From: Megaleporinus macrocephalus
Taxonomy: Eukaryota; Chordata; Actinopteri; Characiformes; Anostomidae
Direction of reading: 5' to 3'
DNA length: 64,000 nucleotides
Assembly: GCA_021613375.1 (NCBI GenBank)
Contig: CM038703.1
Location: 17,792,694-17,856,693 of the forward strand
This document shows positions 33,726 through 47,259 of this stretch, piece by piece. The translations under genes and the position numbers were made by a program. Every line of letters begins with the position of its first letter. Position 1 is the first letter of the stretch. Below the pieces are notes generated by a model that did not search any database, was not told where the DNA came from, and worked only from the letters and a program-made list of their open reading frames with translations.

Positions 33726-36700
33726 AGCTGTAGTGGAAGTAAACACAAGGAGCTGTACAGAGGACTACTTTAACCTTAAAAATATTTGCAAAAGAAATGG
33801 CACAACTGTGGCACAACTGTGGCCAAAACTTCTTTCCCCTCAGGCCATGATATTGTCCCGCTGGCACACAGGCAGCTTTTCTAATGCAGGTTTAGTCTTT
33901 ACCGACGTTCATGAAGTCACGACTATTAAACAGAAGCATCTGTTTTTGGAGTTGATGAGTTGATTTGGCGGCAGTGGAGAGCAGGGTCTGTTGATGTGCG
34001 CTGGGTCATAGCCTGAGCATCGCCGCAGAAACAAAGAGAGCCTGTGCTGGCAGCGTGCGTTCAGGCGCTGTGAGTGAGGAAGTCTGTGGAATCTCAGCAG
34101 GCGCACGCTCCTGCAAACTCACAGGAGGCACACCACAGAGGGACAAAATGTGCACCGTCTCATTTTTAGGGATGTAAACATTACCGTATGCTTCAGGATC
34201 ATATCTTTTGTGTTCTGTGTACTGTATAAAATCAGTATGGAAATTTGGAGATCCTTCACAATTAAAGAATGGATGTTTAAATAGGGACTTCAGTTTTGGC
34301 TTTATACCTTAAAACTACATACTCTAAAAAGTACAGTAGAAGAGCTGTTTGGGTGATTTAGGCTTCCAGTTAAGTTCGTGTTCAAAGCATGGCATGGCAT
34401 GGAACCAACAAGGCCTGTTGAAATATCCTCCGTCTCTCTTGCAGCCTTTTCCTTGGTATTTTAATGACTTCAGATGTGAATGTATGATAGCGGCGCAAAT
34501 GCTACTCTCAAAGGACTTCAAAGGACAAGCGGTACACTTTAACAGAAGCACATGAAGTTTATGAAGTAATGGGCAACGCAAATGCAGAAGTATTCTTGGG
34601 TCGGACAATGACTGCAAATATTTGTGTATTTAATATCTAATATCTCACAATGGGACTTAAGCGTGTGCTTAAATGATAGCTGGCATTGATATTGAGTGTT
34701 GTATTTAGACAGTGACAACAATGCTTTGAATTTCACTACATGACACAGTTGGCACATCCACAATCAGAGATATGACAGGACCTCTTTGCTGGAGATCAGA
34801 GTCTGGAATTACTTTCCTTTCATGTAACAACTGTGAAACGTTACAGTAGGTGGCAGTCAGAACTCCTAAGCAACCTGGTTATAATGACCTTCCGCTCCAG
34901 GCTTTTAGAATTCTTTGCTGGTTTGGAACTTTAAAATTAGTGAGTTAGGTTAATTGTAGCTTTATACCATCCTAAAAAGAATACTTTATATTTCCAATGT
35001 TTTGTAACAGAAGTGGTGCCATCATTTTCAGATTGTCTCTGCTGGGTCTCTGTTGGTGCTTGTAATGTAGAGGTTTACTGCAGAATCATCTATAAAAAAT
35101 ACTGAGGTTGCTGCAAGGCTGTATCTCAGCAAACCTTGCATAGTACACATCTAGCAGGCTGGAGTTGATGGTCCCAGTAGATATTGATTTGGTAACGCAA
35201 GGTGTGGTGAAATAGACTTCAGCGAAACAGATTTATTCTCAACTGACGGTTATAAACAAAAAGACACGGAAGAAAAGGACATAATTGAAAACCTAAGTAG
35301 TCATCGATTTTGAGAGTTACCACATACATATCCCTCCAGTGAACCTCAAATCCACCTGGCGGGTGTAAACAGAAAGGATGGCATTTGTGCCGGCAGTAGG
35401 AGGTGGCTGCAGAGATCACGGTGGCCTGGAAAGATGGAAAGAGGTATTTTCTGGCTGAGTGAAAAGACTAACTGGAATACAAACTAGATTTTTCTGTCTG
35501 ACTTTTTTTTAAACTCTACAGAAAACATGAAACAGGCCCTTAAAAAGACAGCAGGGGGATTTGTACCTAGAGCAAATGACAAAGCCTGGTCGATTTTGCG
35601 GTGCAAGTGGCAAAAAAATATTTTGGGAAGCCAACAACATTTAGTCTGCACTGGACGTTTTGTTCAAAGAGTCATTTTAGTTTAGAGTTTTTTGTTTGCT
35701 GTTGTTTATAACTCAATGGCTTACAAGTTCCTCTTCCCCCACCGGGACTGCTATTGTCACAGAGGCTTCTGTTAAATGGTTAAAGCCTTCATAGGAAACG
35801 AGTTCCTGTCATTTATCCCAAAATTCTTTCTGAGAGTTTCTGAGCCATTGTGGCTGGAATTCATACAGCAGCTTGACAGCTCTGAGACAGCCATGCTGGG
35901 GGCTGGAACAGATGACAGAGGTCCTGTTTCTGAGATGCCTTGTGCCTTGTGTTGATTCAGCTGTTGCCTCAGACGGCGTGACTTTAGACGCCATGCAGAT
36001 AACTGTCTACTCAGAGTTGATGATCATGTGTCAAGATTAGATTTGAGACAGCGAATAGGCCTGAGGTCTCTTTTTCTTTAATATCCCTCTTAAGGCTAGA
36101 TAGATAAATAGATGATTGACCTGATAGAAACTGTAGCTAGATGGAAAACTTAATCCTGAGGAAAAATCACATGTATAACACATTTAACAGGTATATATCA
36201 TAATATATAACATATATAAAAATCAATTCCAAAAACACTTTGAAGTGTTTCAAGTGACTTGAATAATACAGCCAGCAGTTATTTGTAACAACTGTTGACT
36301 AGTACTCTTAGACATTTTGAACAGGTGATATTATTACCTAGCTTTTATAAGCATTAATGGGTCAAAACTCACCATGTTGGTAAAAATAACATTAGTAAAG
36401 TATACAGTGGTTTAAAACGGTTTTTCTAAGAGACAAATTTTTTACCTGCTATGGTGCACAGTGAGGAGCAATGCTGAAACCCACTGCTGAATGCCTCTGA
36501 CCTTGATCCCTCAGAAGGCACTGCATTAAAAACCGTCTTGTGTCTGGGTTAAATTTTACCCCATATACTCAGTAATGCTTAAAAAACGTTGTCAATCACA
36601 GTTTCTGCATCTGCAAATGCCTACAAGACTGTTCCATGCACAGTGGAAATCAGTCAAATACTGAAATTTGAACACTCCTTGTCAAGTTAAATATTTTGTA

Positions 36701-36899
36701 GATTAACACATCCTTTACAGGGAACAAACTTATTTTTTATTTTTTGTTACAAATTTCTAGTAAACAAATTTGTGTTTATTTGGTGCCATATTTAATGCGT
36801 TTTACCCAATATGTGAAATAAACAGTGATTATGTATTTAACATACATGATGCATGTTCTTTTCAGCAGAAGCATAATCATTTTCATATAAATCAACAAA

Positions 36900-37330
36900 G
36901 AGTCAATTGACTATAGGTGCCCAAATATTTGTACACAGCTGTATGTCAACAATGTCCAGAAACTCCGCTGACACCTCTGGGATCGAACTCATCTGAAATG
37001 AGTCCAGAGAGATGCAGAGTGTTGTTGTATGGTGAGTGGAGGACTGTTTATGGAAATAATAGATGTTGTGTTCTCTGGGCCAAAGAAAAAAAAGCAGCAT
37101 CCAGATTATAAGCAGCATAAAGCTGATACGGGGGTGTACTGATGGCCTGTGGGTTGTACAGCTGAAGACTAGCATAAGAATGGCAATAGATCATACCTTC
37201 AAAAATGGATCACTTCAGGCCTTCAGTCCCCAAATCATTATTAACAGCTGTTACAAGGAAAGGTGAAGTATCATTGGTAAATATGCTCCTGTTCCAACTT
37301 CTTAAAATGTGTTGCTGGCTGGCAATGAGC
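36900..37330. repeat. Interspersed repeat fragments
   Basis: GTGCCCAAATATTTGTACAC followed by AGCTGTA at 36918 looks like the terminal inverted repeat of a small DNA transposon reading out to the right. After it, GGTGAAGTATCATTGGTAAA and GCTCCTGTTCCAACTTCTT near 37262-37303 match a repeat tail I recall as widespread in fish genomes. The frames seen here are likely transposon-derived noise. Boundaries are approximate. Confidence 0.4.
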
Positions 37331-39119
37331 TTACATTTACAACAACCTAAAATAGTTCATGGGTGAAAGCATACATTGTTGCGTTTTTACACTGTTTTTA
37401 AAAAAGGGCAACCAGAATTTGCTAATTAGCTTTATCTTTTTTCACGTACCCAACGTTTTTTTAAATTGAGGCTTGTATTAGTTTTGTTTGTTCATTATTT
37501 TCTAAGAAGAGGCCATTAAGTAACCATAACCGCAGCATACATGTGTAAAGAGCACAAACAAATCATTAACAGCTGTTATTTGAATGTAATTTACTTAATT
37601 GAAAGATTATTAGCCTAAAGATTGCAAGCCTTGTTCTTGCAAGGACATTTGATGGGTTAGCCCCCCTGTGGCAGTTTTGCTTTTTCTTTTTCACAGGAAT
37701 TAATTTTCGTGATGTGAATGAAGAAAACAGCAGAAATTTGTTTGCACTAATTGGGGTAATCAAAGATTACAAAGCTGTTTACTTTTTTATATTAGTTTGT
37801 GTTGGTGTCTGTTTGTAGTGGTGTTGCTGTCCAGGCTTGGTTTTCTTCTCACAGTCCCCTCTAGCAGAAATGAAAGCCCATCATGTCAGGCATACCATGG
37901 GATGGGCCTTCTACAGTCAAGGCTCTGAATTTTGGAGATAAATTTTTAAAGATGTTTCTGCTCACGCTGGCATCAAGAGAACCTTGCTTTACTCCACTAA
38001 ATCTACTGCCAGAGTCCACAGCGTGAACAGCATTCACTATGAAAAAATCTTGTTTTGTTAGTCTAGCATTTTTTCCTTCCCTCAAACCCAACTGAAAATT
38101 GCCTGTGATTGCTTCATTGCTGTTTTGTATAGAAGCTGTGATTAGGACTGATGCTCTACGTATTCAGTAAAATCCATGTCTTTAGGCAAGGTGAAAAATT
38201 TCAGTGCATTTTGGCATCACGGATGGATTTAGCCTTTGAACTGCCGAGGAGCTTATTCAGAACGCTGAAGAATTGTGTGTAAAGCCATCTGAGCTTGAAT
38301 ACATTATGAGATTTGTGCTGCACCTTCTATATGCCTCTATGTTTCTGTTTATTCACACACTGGGCTTTATTGAGACTTTTACATCCTGATCTCCTGATAA
38401 TGAGAATGCAGGCTTTGTTTGTGTTTGTTTGCATTCTGTGGTCCCTGATGTCACGGTTGGATGCAGAATGTAAAAGACTCTCTGATTGGCCTCCTCCGTT
38501 CCTCGGTTACACCTGGTTCAGCCCCTTCGGAGCCTTCATGTGAAGGATAGCTCACAGAGGGCTGTCACTCAATAGACTGAAACTTGCCTGCTCTGCATTC
38601 TCTGTGGTCGGTGAAAGCTAAAATTGATGAATAAAAAAACGCACTAGAAAACAGGAATCAACGGCAAGGTCTTTGTCAGCCATAGTCAGAGGTTGTCATG
38701 GCAATGCGGACAGTGGTTTTGTGAGGAGGGTTTTCTGCAAAGGCAGCACACTTTGCAGTGTTACTGCAGTGTTACAGCTTACATCCAACTCACACTGCAG
38801 GGCTTGGGATGTTCATGTAATGAATCCAGTATATCATGAGTATGTAAACATGAAAAGATTCAGGTGGATCTGTTTTGGGGATTATAAAATGATCATTTCG
38901 GGGGTCAAAATACTGGAGAGTTACCCTCTGGTAGAGCTACAGTTACTTAAGAGAAGCTCTGAGTAGAAACAAAAATACTCCTGACAGCATAGTATATGGG
39001 TAAGTGCCCAAATAATACAGTCACAAAAATAAAAATTCTTTAAAGGGCCTAAATTGTGAACACTTGACTTTTCCTTGCTTTTTCTGAAAAGTGTATGTAA
39101 GCATTGTTTCAACATTTTT

Positions 39120-39960
39120 TACATTTTGCATTCACTCCTAAGTCCATAAAGCCCATATATGGAAACTATGCTACGAAAACAGCATCTTTCTGTAATGTCA
39201 CAGGAAGCATCTCATTCACGTGTATCCACCTATTTAGCTGAAAGCAGTTTAGCTCCACCAACTAATATTAAAGTTTTAAAGAGGTTGTTTGCAAAAGCCA
39301 TCATGTAACTGCTTTGTTATGGTGCGAATTTCAGCTGGAGGGCAGGATGTGATTTTCCACATAGGGGGCGCTATCACAAGCTCTCAAAATGCGCATCATT
39401 TGTGGTCGCTTAAATTCTATTTCCCCGAGAAATTACGGGAAGCTTGTGTTGAGTACAGTTTCTGAGAAATTGACCAAAAACGGCAGCAAGAATGACTTGT
39501 GAGCCTTTGTCTGTGGTCAGGATGAGGCTAAAGAAAGCTTTCTGTTAGAATTTCATGTAGCTGTTGTTTTAAATCTATCACCAGTTCACAGCCACAGCCC
39601 CCACAGAGCAACTGTTCACAATACAATACTCACTCCTACCGACCAAACAAGGGTGAAGTCAGCTGTTTATTCCCATCACCTTTTTTCGGTTTCAACCTAA
39701 TACTTTTATATGTTTTCATTTCTTTTCTTTAGTAGAAAGACGTCTGAAGAAAAAGGTAGTCCTAATATCGGCTGCCTCAATAGCTGATAATCTTTCAGTT
39801 CAGTTACAAATCACCCTTCATACCATTAGGATCACCTCTAACATATTTTATGTTTCAGGATTTTCTGTTTCTACCTTTCTCTCGTAATATCGTCTAAGCT
39901 AGCACAAAACATGTTTGCCTCCATCTTATACATTCTTTTTTTTTGTACTACCTAAAGTTA
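39120..39960 (+). repeat. Interspersed repeat family R2, copy 4
   Basis: This is the most complete copy. GGTTGTTTGCAAA at 39285, CCACATAGGGGGCGCTA at 39357, the CACAATACAATACTCACTCC block at 39618, GGTGAAGTCAGCTGTTTATT at 39651, and AGGATCACCTCTAACATATT at 39828 all recur in the copies at 2.1-2.8, 10.1-10.6 and 13.6-14.0 kb. It is non-coding. Confidence 0.75.
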
Positions 39961-40100
39961 CCTCGTAAAGTGACGACAGTAAAAGCAACCTATGTCTTAT
40001 TACTTAACAGTCATAAAGGCACAGTTGCAAAAACAGAAAACAAGAATAATAATAATACAGAAATAAATAAGGATATGAAGTAATGTTTTTCTGAACAAAC

Positions 40101-40128
40101 TATATAATATATATATATATATATATAT
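40101..40128. repeat. (AT)n microsatellite
   Basis: A short pure AT tract of about 28 bases. Confidence 0.95.
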
Positions 40129-40884
40129 CACAATATTAATACCGGGAATATTTAATTAGGTTAGATTTGAGTTTTCAATCTGATATTTGATGTTTTTATT
40201 GTAATTAGGATGAGCAAAATATTCAGTTGGCTGCAGTGAAATTTTTTTTTATGTTACTCATAATAAAAATGTGTATCTCTGTATTTCTCTATAATGCTAA
40301 TCCAGGTAGATAGATTTGTACATTTTGTGAATACATACATTGGTATCTTTAGATATGTACATGAAAAATACTGGATCTTGGCCCACAATTCCTATATTCT
40401 TTTAAGTATTTCCTTTACTTATCAATAAAAGGAGGGTCAGCTGTGTCTGAGTTATGGTTAAAGGGTGACGCCAAATGCTAAAAATGATTCCATCTCAGAA
40501 TCTCAGGGTTTGTTATTGATTAATATGAAAACATCAAATCATTCAGAGCTGCTATTATGTGATGTGGTCTAAAAAGAACAAGAAAAAAATAACATACCAA
40601 GCTGGAAAAGAGCAAAAAATCTTCCACTCAGTGAAATGGCTTTACCAGAAAATGTTTTTTATCAGCTAAAAATAATTATTTGGCTCTTATTGTTATGTTA
40701 GTATTGGCCTTAAAACTATAAAGAACAATGAGTAAAAATGTTTTTTCATGTTTAAGTAGATGCATAAAGAACCCTTTAACCTTACTATATATATGGTGAG
40801 TGGGGTGGGAGAAGCTCTGGGCTTCTGGTGAATTATTGGATGAGGGGATTTCTCTGAGGAGAGGTACTTACTAGGAATTACCTG

Positions 40885-40897
40885 GTTGCCAAGCAAC
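40885..40897. promoter_or_regulatory. RFX X-box-like dyad
   Basis: GTTGC-CAA-GCAAC is the best match of the three to the RFX X-box (GTTGCC..RGCAAC). It sits 10 kb into the channel's first coding intron, in non-repetitive sequence of moderate GC (40860-41100). Confidence 0.45.
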
Positions 40898-43030
40898 AGA
40901 CGTGGGCATACCTCACACTACGAGAGAGCGCACCACTCCTCCGTCCTGCTAGCATGGGCTCTGCTGACTCAATATCATTCATTATTCATGAGCTAGACTA
41001 TGAGAGGGTGCGGAGCGGGTGTCAAAGGGAAATTCAGTTTAGGGGACAATGACCTGGCTGCGGAAGGTTACCTTTGTTCTAGATAAGGAACGTCCTCTGC
41101 TGCTCTTTGCTTGTACCACAAGTTAAACAAATAATACACTACATCCCCTAAGGTCTTGGTTCCCGGGGCAAGATTAATTTTTAAAGATGTTTCTTTTTAT
41201 TTTGCCGTCTGAAGCAAGAACTGAGTGTTAGCAGTGGAAGATACAAAGATTTCAAATGGTCTGTTTCCTAAGTTAACTTAGTTGGGTTTAATTATTATAG
41301 TCATGTTTATTTAATTGGGCTTTATTTTATGTGCTAAGTATCTAGAATAAAGAAGCTTGTTTAGCGTGTAATCCATTTAAAATTCTGGGATATACTTGGC
41401 AGGATTAAAGAGATAAAAGAGAGAGTTAGCCACGCAAAGCTTAACTTAACTTGCGCCTCTCATCTGATTGAGAAATGCCAGGGCAAAACAGGTCTTGTTG
41501 CCCAATGAGAAAGGCTTATAACGGCTATGGTTTTGTGGCATCCCTATTGGTTTAAATTGCCATTTAAGGCCACATTAACCAGTGTCAAGGACGTAATGAG
41601 AAAAATGTGGATGCTCATTACCCTTCCCAGCAGGTGTAATGGCTCTTGGTGATTACATAGTAAAGCAGGCCCGCTTTGCCCGCCCCCTTTACACTTTGAT
41701 ATATTGAAAGCTTTTTAACATGGCCTGAAATCTGTAGGGCAGTTGTATAACAAAACCTCTTTTTTTAGCTGCAGTGGCTTCCGACACTTTACTTTTATAG
41801 ATGTGTTTGTACAGTCACACTCACGCTTACTTGCCTTATCTCTAAAAACGGCCAAGAGCATCTCTGAATTATTGACTGGTGACGCAGTGATGCTACATGC
41901 CACACAGCATACATTAGCTTATCTGACAAAACGCCTACGCTCCGACTTCTGATCTCATTTGTTCCAGCTTGGGTCTCTAAAGCCTGTCTAGTGTTGGGTA
42001 CTCTGATTTCCTAAGCTGCCCAGGGAAACCAAGAGTCCAGCATTAATAGCCCGTCATCAAACAGGGAGACGAATGCTTTGTCGTCTTGTTGACTTTGCCC
42101 TACCAGTGTGGACAAACACTTCTATATTTAAGCATAAAATATGTTTTTCTTTGACCTGTATATACTAATTTCAGAATGAGGGCAGCTCTGTGTCCTGTGG
42201 AAGTGAACACCTACAGCAGAAAGGGCTATTTTAAAGCAATATGTAGTCTCATTCTAGTGTGTTTGAATGCTTTCAGTTCCTGCTTCCTTCTGAGTTCTGC
42301 ACACTCGGCTGGTCTACTGTGAAAAGGAGTCTATCACCATCAACTGCCCACGCTAGAACCAGCCGTCATCACAAACAGACACATTTCTGCGAACAGGGAG
42401 CCTGATAGAGAGCCCTAACATAACGAACCTAAGGAAATGTGAACCCGCTCTAGCGCTCTGTGATGGAGGAGGATGGGTGTTAAATGTGGGCAAATGTGGT
42501 GAAGCTCTGCATGGGGCACACACACACACTGTGAAGAGGCTCTCAAGGCTTATTCTATCAGTCAGCTGCTGAGTCTTCGGTTGCTTCGTGCTTACACTGC
42601 ACTGTTTGTTGTTATTGTTGTTTCCGGGTAAACTAGAGGATGGAAAGTTTACTGACCATCTGTTTCGAGCTGCCAGTTTCAACAAATCAAATGTCTGTTT
42701 CAGTTCATTGATTCAATAGTTCAGGTCAGCTTTATTGACCACTTCTTCTACACCCTATTGAGGAAGCAAACTCATCACTCTTACTATATTATAAAGTTAT
42801 GTTTTATTTTATGCTTTATTAAGGACGTGCTTAAAGCTTTTAAAGTAGTCGTTTAGTGTAATTTACCAATTAATAGATTAGCCAAGACGTCTTGGGTGTT
42901 ACTTCTTTAGTTTAACTTTAGTTTCATGCTAATGTTGCTAACAAGCGCTATGAGTTAATGTATGCCCAAACATTTTACTGTAAATGCATCCCCCTGTAAA
43001 TTCTCTTGCCAGACTAAACCCCATTAAGGT

Positions 43031-43081
43031 CTTCATTAAGGCAGTATGCCTGAGAACACGGCAGTATGCCTGAGAACACGG
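43031..43081. repeat. Short exact tandem duplication (20-base unit)
   Basis: GGCAGTATGCCTGAGAACAC occurs twice in direct succession, followed by GG. The sequence GGTACACGGTAAC follows. This is a recent slip-type duplication. Confidence 0.9.
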
Positions 43082-43254
43082 TACACGGTAACATTTGCTG
43101 TAAACTTAAAAGTGAAAAAAAAGTGTTGACCTATTGAAAAGAGCTATTTGTTCGCAAGTGGGCCATCACTTTGTATGAGTGTAACGGTTCAGAGGGTTCA
43201 TAGTTAGGTTTAATCAATAAGATAATGAAAACATAAAAAAATATATTGTATTGT

Positions 43255-44183
43255 CTAGCGATGGACCGAACAGCGGTTTTGAGGCTGATTCCAATCGCCG
43301 ATCACCTTTCAGTGCGATCGGCTGATAGCCCATACCGATAGAGGGCGGCGCTATATGCCATAGCAGGGCTACATGTAGTTATTAGCGCAGGCAAGTCATG
43401 AAACATGGTCTAAACTGGTTTATTACCATTTTTAACAAGCTCATGTGAAACAGCATAATATTTGTAATAAAATTGTCAGTAAATAAACAAAGTAAATCAA
43501 ACAAATATCTCCAATACTGCAATCATTAAATTTAGACCCTTAATTTAAAACAAAAAAAGCAAATTAAATAAATGCAGTCAAAACTGCAGTCCTTAAACGC
43601 AGACTCTGTGTTATTTTAAACAAAAAACTGTAATCATTAAATGTAGATCTTGAATTGTTGCTGCTGTACAGTTCGTACCGGTCAGATCTGGTCTGCACGG
43701 TGTTCTAGGTTATCTGTTTTGTGCTAGCTGCACGTGCTAGCTCTGCTTTTTGCTGATACTCAGCCGCGGGTGTACTCTAAAAGCCGTATCAGATTAGTAT
43801 GTTAAATGTCTTTGTTTTGGTTCCCCAACGAGACACGGTTAATTTTACAGATTTTAAAAACGCTCTGGATGAGTCTGTGTCACATACGACAACAAGCTGC
43901 CAGACAGACGCAACGCAACACAAAGGAAAACTGTTCTTGGGAGGCGCGCTGCTTTAGTCAGTCTGGCGAAAATGAAAGAGTATGTGTTTCCACCTAGCGG
44001 TTCAGATAGGAATTTCAACTAAACGCTAGCTGGAAATACAGAAGTTAAGCTTATTTGTTTAACGCCATTGATCAGCTCTCGAGATTGGCTAAATTGAAGA
44101 AATATCGGCCGATCACCGATCGCATATTTTGATAAAAAATCGGCCGATATCAGTACATCGCCGATCGATCTTTCCATCTCTAG
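43255..44183. mobile_element. Non-autonomous hAT-like transposon
   Basis: The left end CTAGCGATGGACCGA and the reverse complement of the right end, CTAGAGATGGAAAGA, are terminal inverted repeats (12 of 15 identical). Both are flanked directly by TATTGT (43249-43254 and 44184-44189), the core of a probable target duplication. The subterminal regions are dense in CCGATCACC, GATCGGC and ATATCGGCCGAT words in both orientations, typical of fish hAT-family MITEs. The interior has no transposase. Length is 929 bases. Confidence 0.8.
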
Positions 44184-44224
44184 TATTGTCATATGCAACA
44201 TAATGTTATGTCAGTGTTATTATG

Positions 44225-44557
44225 TTAAAGAGGACGTATTATGGATTGTGTTACAAGATGATGTCACCTTGTTCCAGATAAAAGGACTGAAATTTCATCA
44301 AGATGTTTTAGGCAGCTTAGAAAAGTGGTTTCTGTGGGAGAGAGTTTCTCTCTCTGGTGTGTGGCATTGTAACTTTGCAGACGGTGAACTTCTTCAGATC
44401 TGAAGCAAGAGTTGTGTGTGCTTTTCTCTCCCAAAGATGAAAGCCTCTGGCCTGTGTTTTGGACTTTGTAACTATGCAGCCTGCTTATTTGCACACAAGG
44501 CTATAGAACACACTAAAGGACAGGAAAAAATGGAAATGCGTAATAGGTCCCCTTTAA
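44225..44557. mobile_element. TTAA-flanked MITE (piggyBac-like target)
   Basis: TTAA at 44225-44228 and at 44554-44557 flank inverted ends: AGAGGACGTATTATG on the left, and AGGGGACCTATTACG as reverse complement of the right (12 of 15 identical). The AGGGGACCTATTATG end is one I recognise from abundant teleost MITEs. The interior has no transposase. A part of the interior (AAAGATGAAAGCCT, 44434-44447) recurs near 48229-48242. Confidence 0.8.
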
Positions 44558-47259
44558 TGTTTTCTGTTTATTAGAGGATTCAACATAATAAAAGTACACT
44601 ATTTGAGGCTATAATATGACATAAATGGGAAAATATTGTAATAGCAAAGTTAAATTTGACCTGATGTTTTCAGATTCATTTTTTTAGCAGTGTTTGGACT
44701 TTACGGTAACAAAATCAAAGCCATATCAAATAACGTTTTGTTGTTGCCCCACTGTTGTTACACTAAATGCGGTCAGCGGGACTCGCTTCCTAATTAGGTA
44801 AATGGTCAGCAAGCTCAGAGCGTGAAACTATAAAGTAACACGACCATAAATCGTACTCCCTGCTGTGCTTTAAACGCTGCATTCCTTCACCAGTGCCGTG
44901 ACTGTTATTGTTTGTGAGTGTGAGGAATGGCTCAAAAGAAGCGAGGTGCACTGGGAGGCCTGGGTCGAAAGGGAGGCAGTAGGAAACCGGGTGTGTTTCA
45001 GAGAGTACTGTAGCTCTTTACCTACTGAATTACTATATACAGAACAAAGGAGAGCGATTAGTGAGCCTGAAACGCAAGGCATCTGCATGCTCCCGGGCTG
45101 TCTAGTGCCGTGTAATGAGTCAGTGTGTTAGCAGGCAGCGTGTGTGAAGGCTCATCTAAAGGCATTTGGTTTGAAACGGGCTTCCAAGGCAACAATACGT
45201 CATGATGTTGCCAAGATACTGACAGCGTTAGCGATAACAGAGTGAAGATTCAGTAACTGCGCTGATGCCTGTTACTCTGTGGGAAAACAATTCAAAAGTT
45301 AAAGCCATAAAAAAGTAAAATGCATGTATACACAACCTGGTCTCTTTCCACTTCACTGTGTTACCTCTGCTGTTTACCTTCGCCGGTTTTGACTGCAGTA
45401 GAGGGGAGCACAGGATGTGGGATGTTTTGCCTGACCAAGACTCAGCAGGTATCAAGCATTTGGGACTTCATGCTTTCCAGCCTTTAAATAGGCAGCTTTT
45501 TCCATTTTTATACACACAAAATGTACCGTAGCTTTGAGACTCAGCTATAAAATTCATGATGCCTCTAAACTGGTAGTGTAGCAGTTTGCTAACTGCTAAC
45601 TCACAGGGACCAATGACCCAATGGCTAGTAATAGTGTTACAGCAGATTGCATATTACAGCTCTGTTGCCAAGATCCTCTGCACGCATGCGACAAGCACAC
45701 TGGCTGTGAATTATGAGTTGATAACATGTGCTGCCAGTGGTTTTGATATAAGCCCACCTTATGGATTCCCCTCTGAAGTGCACTCTCCTGCCTGTCATGC
45801 TCGGTGTGGGCCTATATAATGGAGAGAAGTCCAACCAGGGCCAGCACTTGAAAGTTGTGAAAGTGTAGGAAAGAAGACAGAGAAACATTCCCGCTGTGTT
45901 TATATCCTGTGACGTACAGGGTGTTAATCTTCACGGCATCTCTGTTAGCGCTAGGTGTTACACACAAACTGACTAAAAAGGCACCAAAATGTTAGGATTG
46001 CGAACGGAGGTAGATTGAAATGTGATGGTTACAATTATTTATCTTTATGCTCCTTTAAATTGCTTTTCACTGCAGTTTGATTGTCTTGTAATTGAATCCT
46101 TTAAAAATAATGAGAACCTGAAATGATTGTTCATAGTTGTAATGACACCTGGATCTTAGCCCAGAACAGCAGGCAGCGCTGCTCTGAATTAGGCTTTATG
46201 GATTGGGTCATGAAAGGAATCAGTGTGCTTTCCGTGAGAGGAGGGAAAGGTGGAAAACAGCATCAGGTTCACAGGATCGACTGTGTAAGTCTTGTTTGCT
46301 ACATGTGGAGTGTCTCTGGGTCATAGGTGTGGATAGGCCGAGTTCTGAGGAATCAGATCAAAGCCTACAGTGCGCGGGGAAATACATCACAACTCCTGCA
46401 ATTTTAAAACAGTCAGGGACTGGGAGCTCCAACTTCAAAGGCAGTTTATTTCCAAGATACGCAAATGGGGCCCGTTGCAGCGGTGAAGAAAAAATAGCTT
46501 ACTCTGAGAGGCTTTGTATTTTTGACTTTCTGCAAAGCAAAATGCTGTCATTTGAATATTGCAGTAGACGTTGCACACCTTCCCCACACATGTTAAAGGA
46601 CATCTCTTGCTGGATGCAGAGGACACTTGGAATAGAGGCACTTTAGTGTCTCAGAACAGCTAGTCCAATGTTTCATTGTGAAGTAGACCAGTGCTTTATA
46701 TCGCCTCACCTCTTCCAAACAGATATATCCTGCTTAGACAAGCCGGAGTACTTTCCTTTATTCAGTTTAAAGTTATGATAATGTGGACCTTTCAAATACT
46801 GAATACAGACTTACTTTTTATGCATTTACCTTCTAATTAGTCAGGTGTAGGTATCTTCTCATGTGCATACAAGGCTTTGTTTATTCATGTGCAGGTATTC
46901 AATGCTGTGCAAAGGTCAGAGACCACCTTCATTTATATGATTCCCAGTCGAACTGGTCCATATAGATACCATAGAATGCATGTTTGCAGCATTTGTGTCC
47001 TCTGAAGTTCTGTGGTATATGTGATTTTGCCCAAATTTGCCACATGGCTCTAAAATAAAATTACCTGTTTTTCTTTTTGCCATGTTCAATGCGCATCAAT
47101 GATCAAGGTTTGAGAAACTCTCCAGAGTGAAATGTGCATAGCTAGGAACTTTAAGTTCCGTTTGTTGAGGCTCCTGTGAAAGATTGTGGGTGCTAAAGTT
47201 GGTTTCCTACTCACCGGCTTGTTCTACGAAGTTTCTGTTCCTCCTTGTATAGTTCTACA

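Noticed and set aside
45161..45190. TTTGGTTTGAAAC as start of channel exon 2
   Set aside because: Translation after TGG TTT GAA gives TGFQG and not the expected S/M-rich start of segment IS1.
46203..46646. 147-codon + strand frame
   Set aside because: It is the longest frame in the window but shows no recognisable domain, has low coding-like character and no flanking splice signals. A frame of this length is expected by chance in 64 kb.
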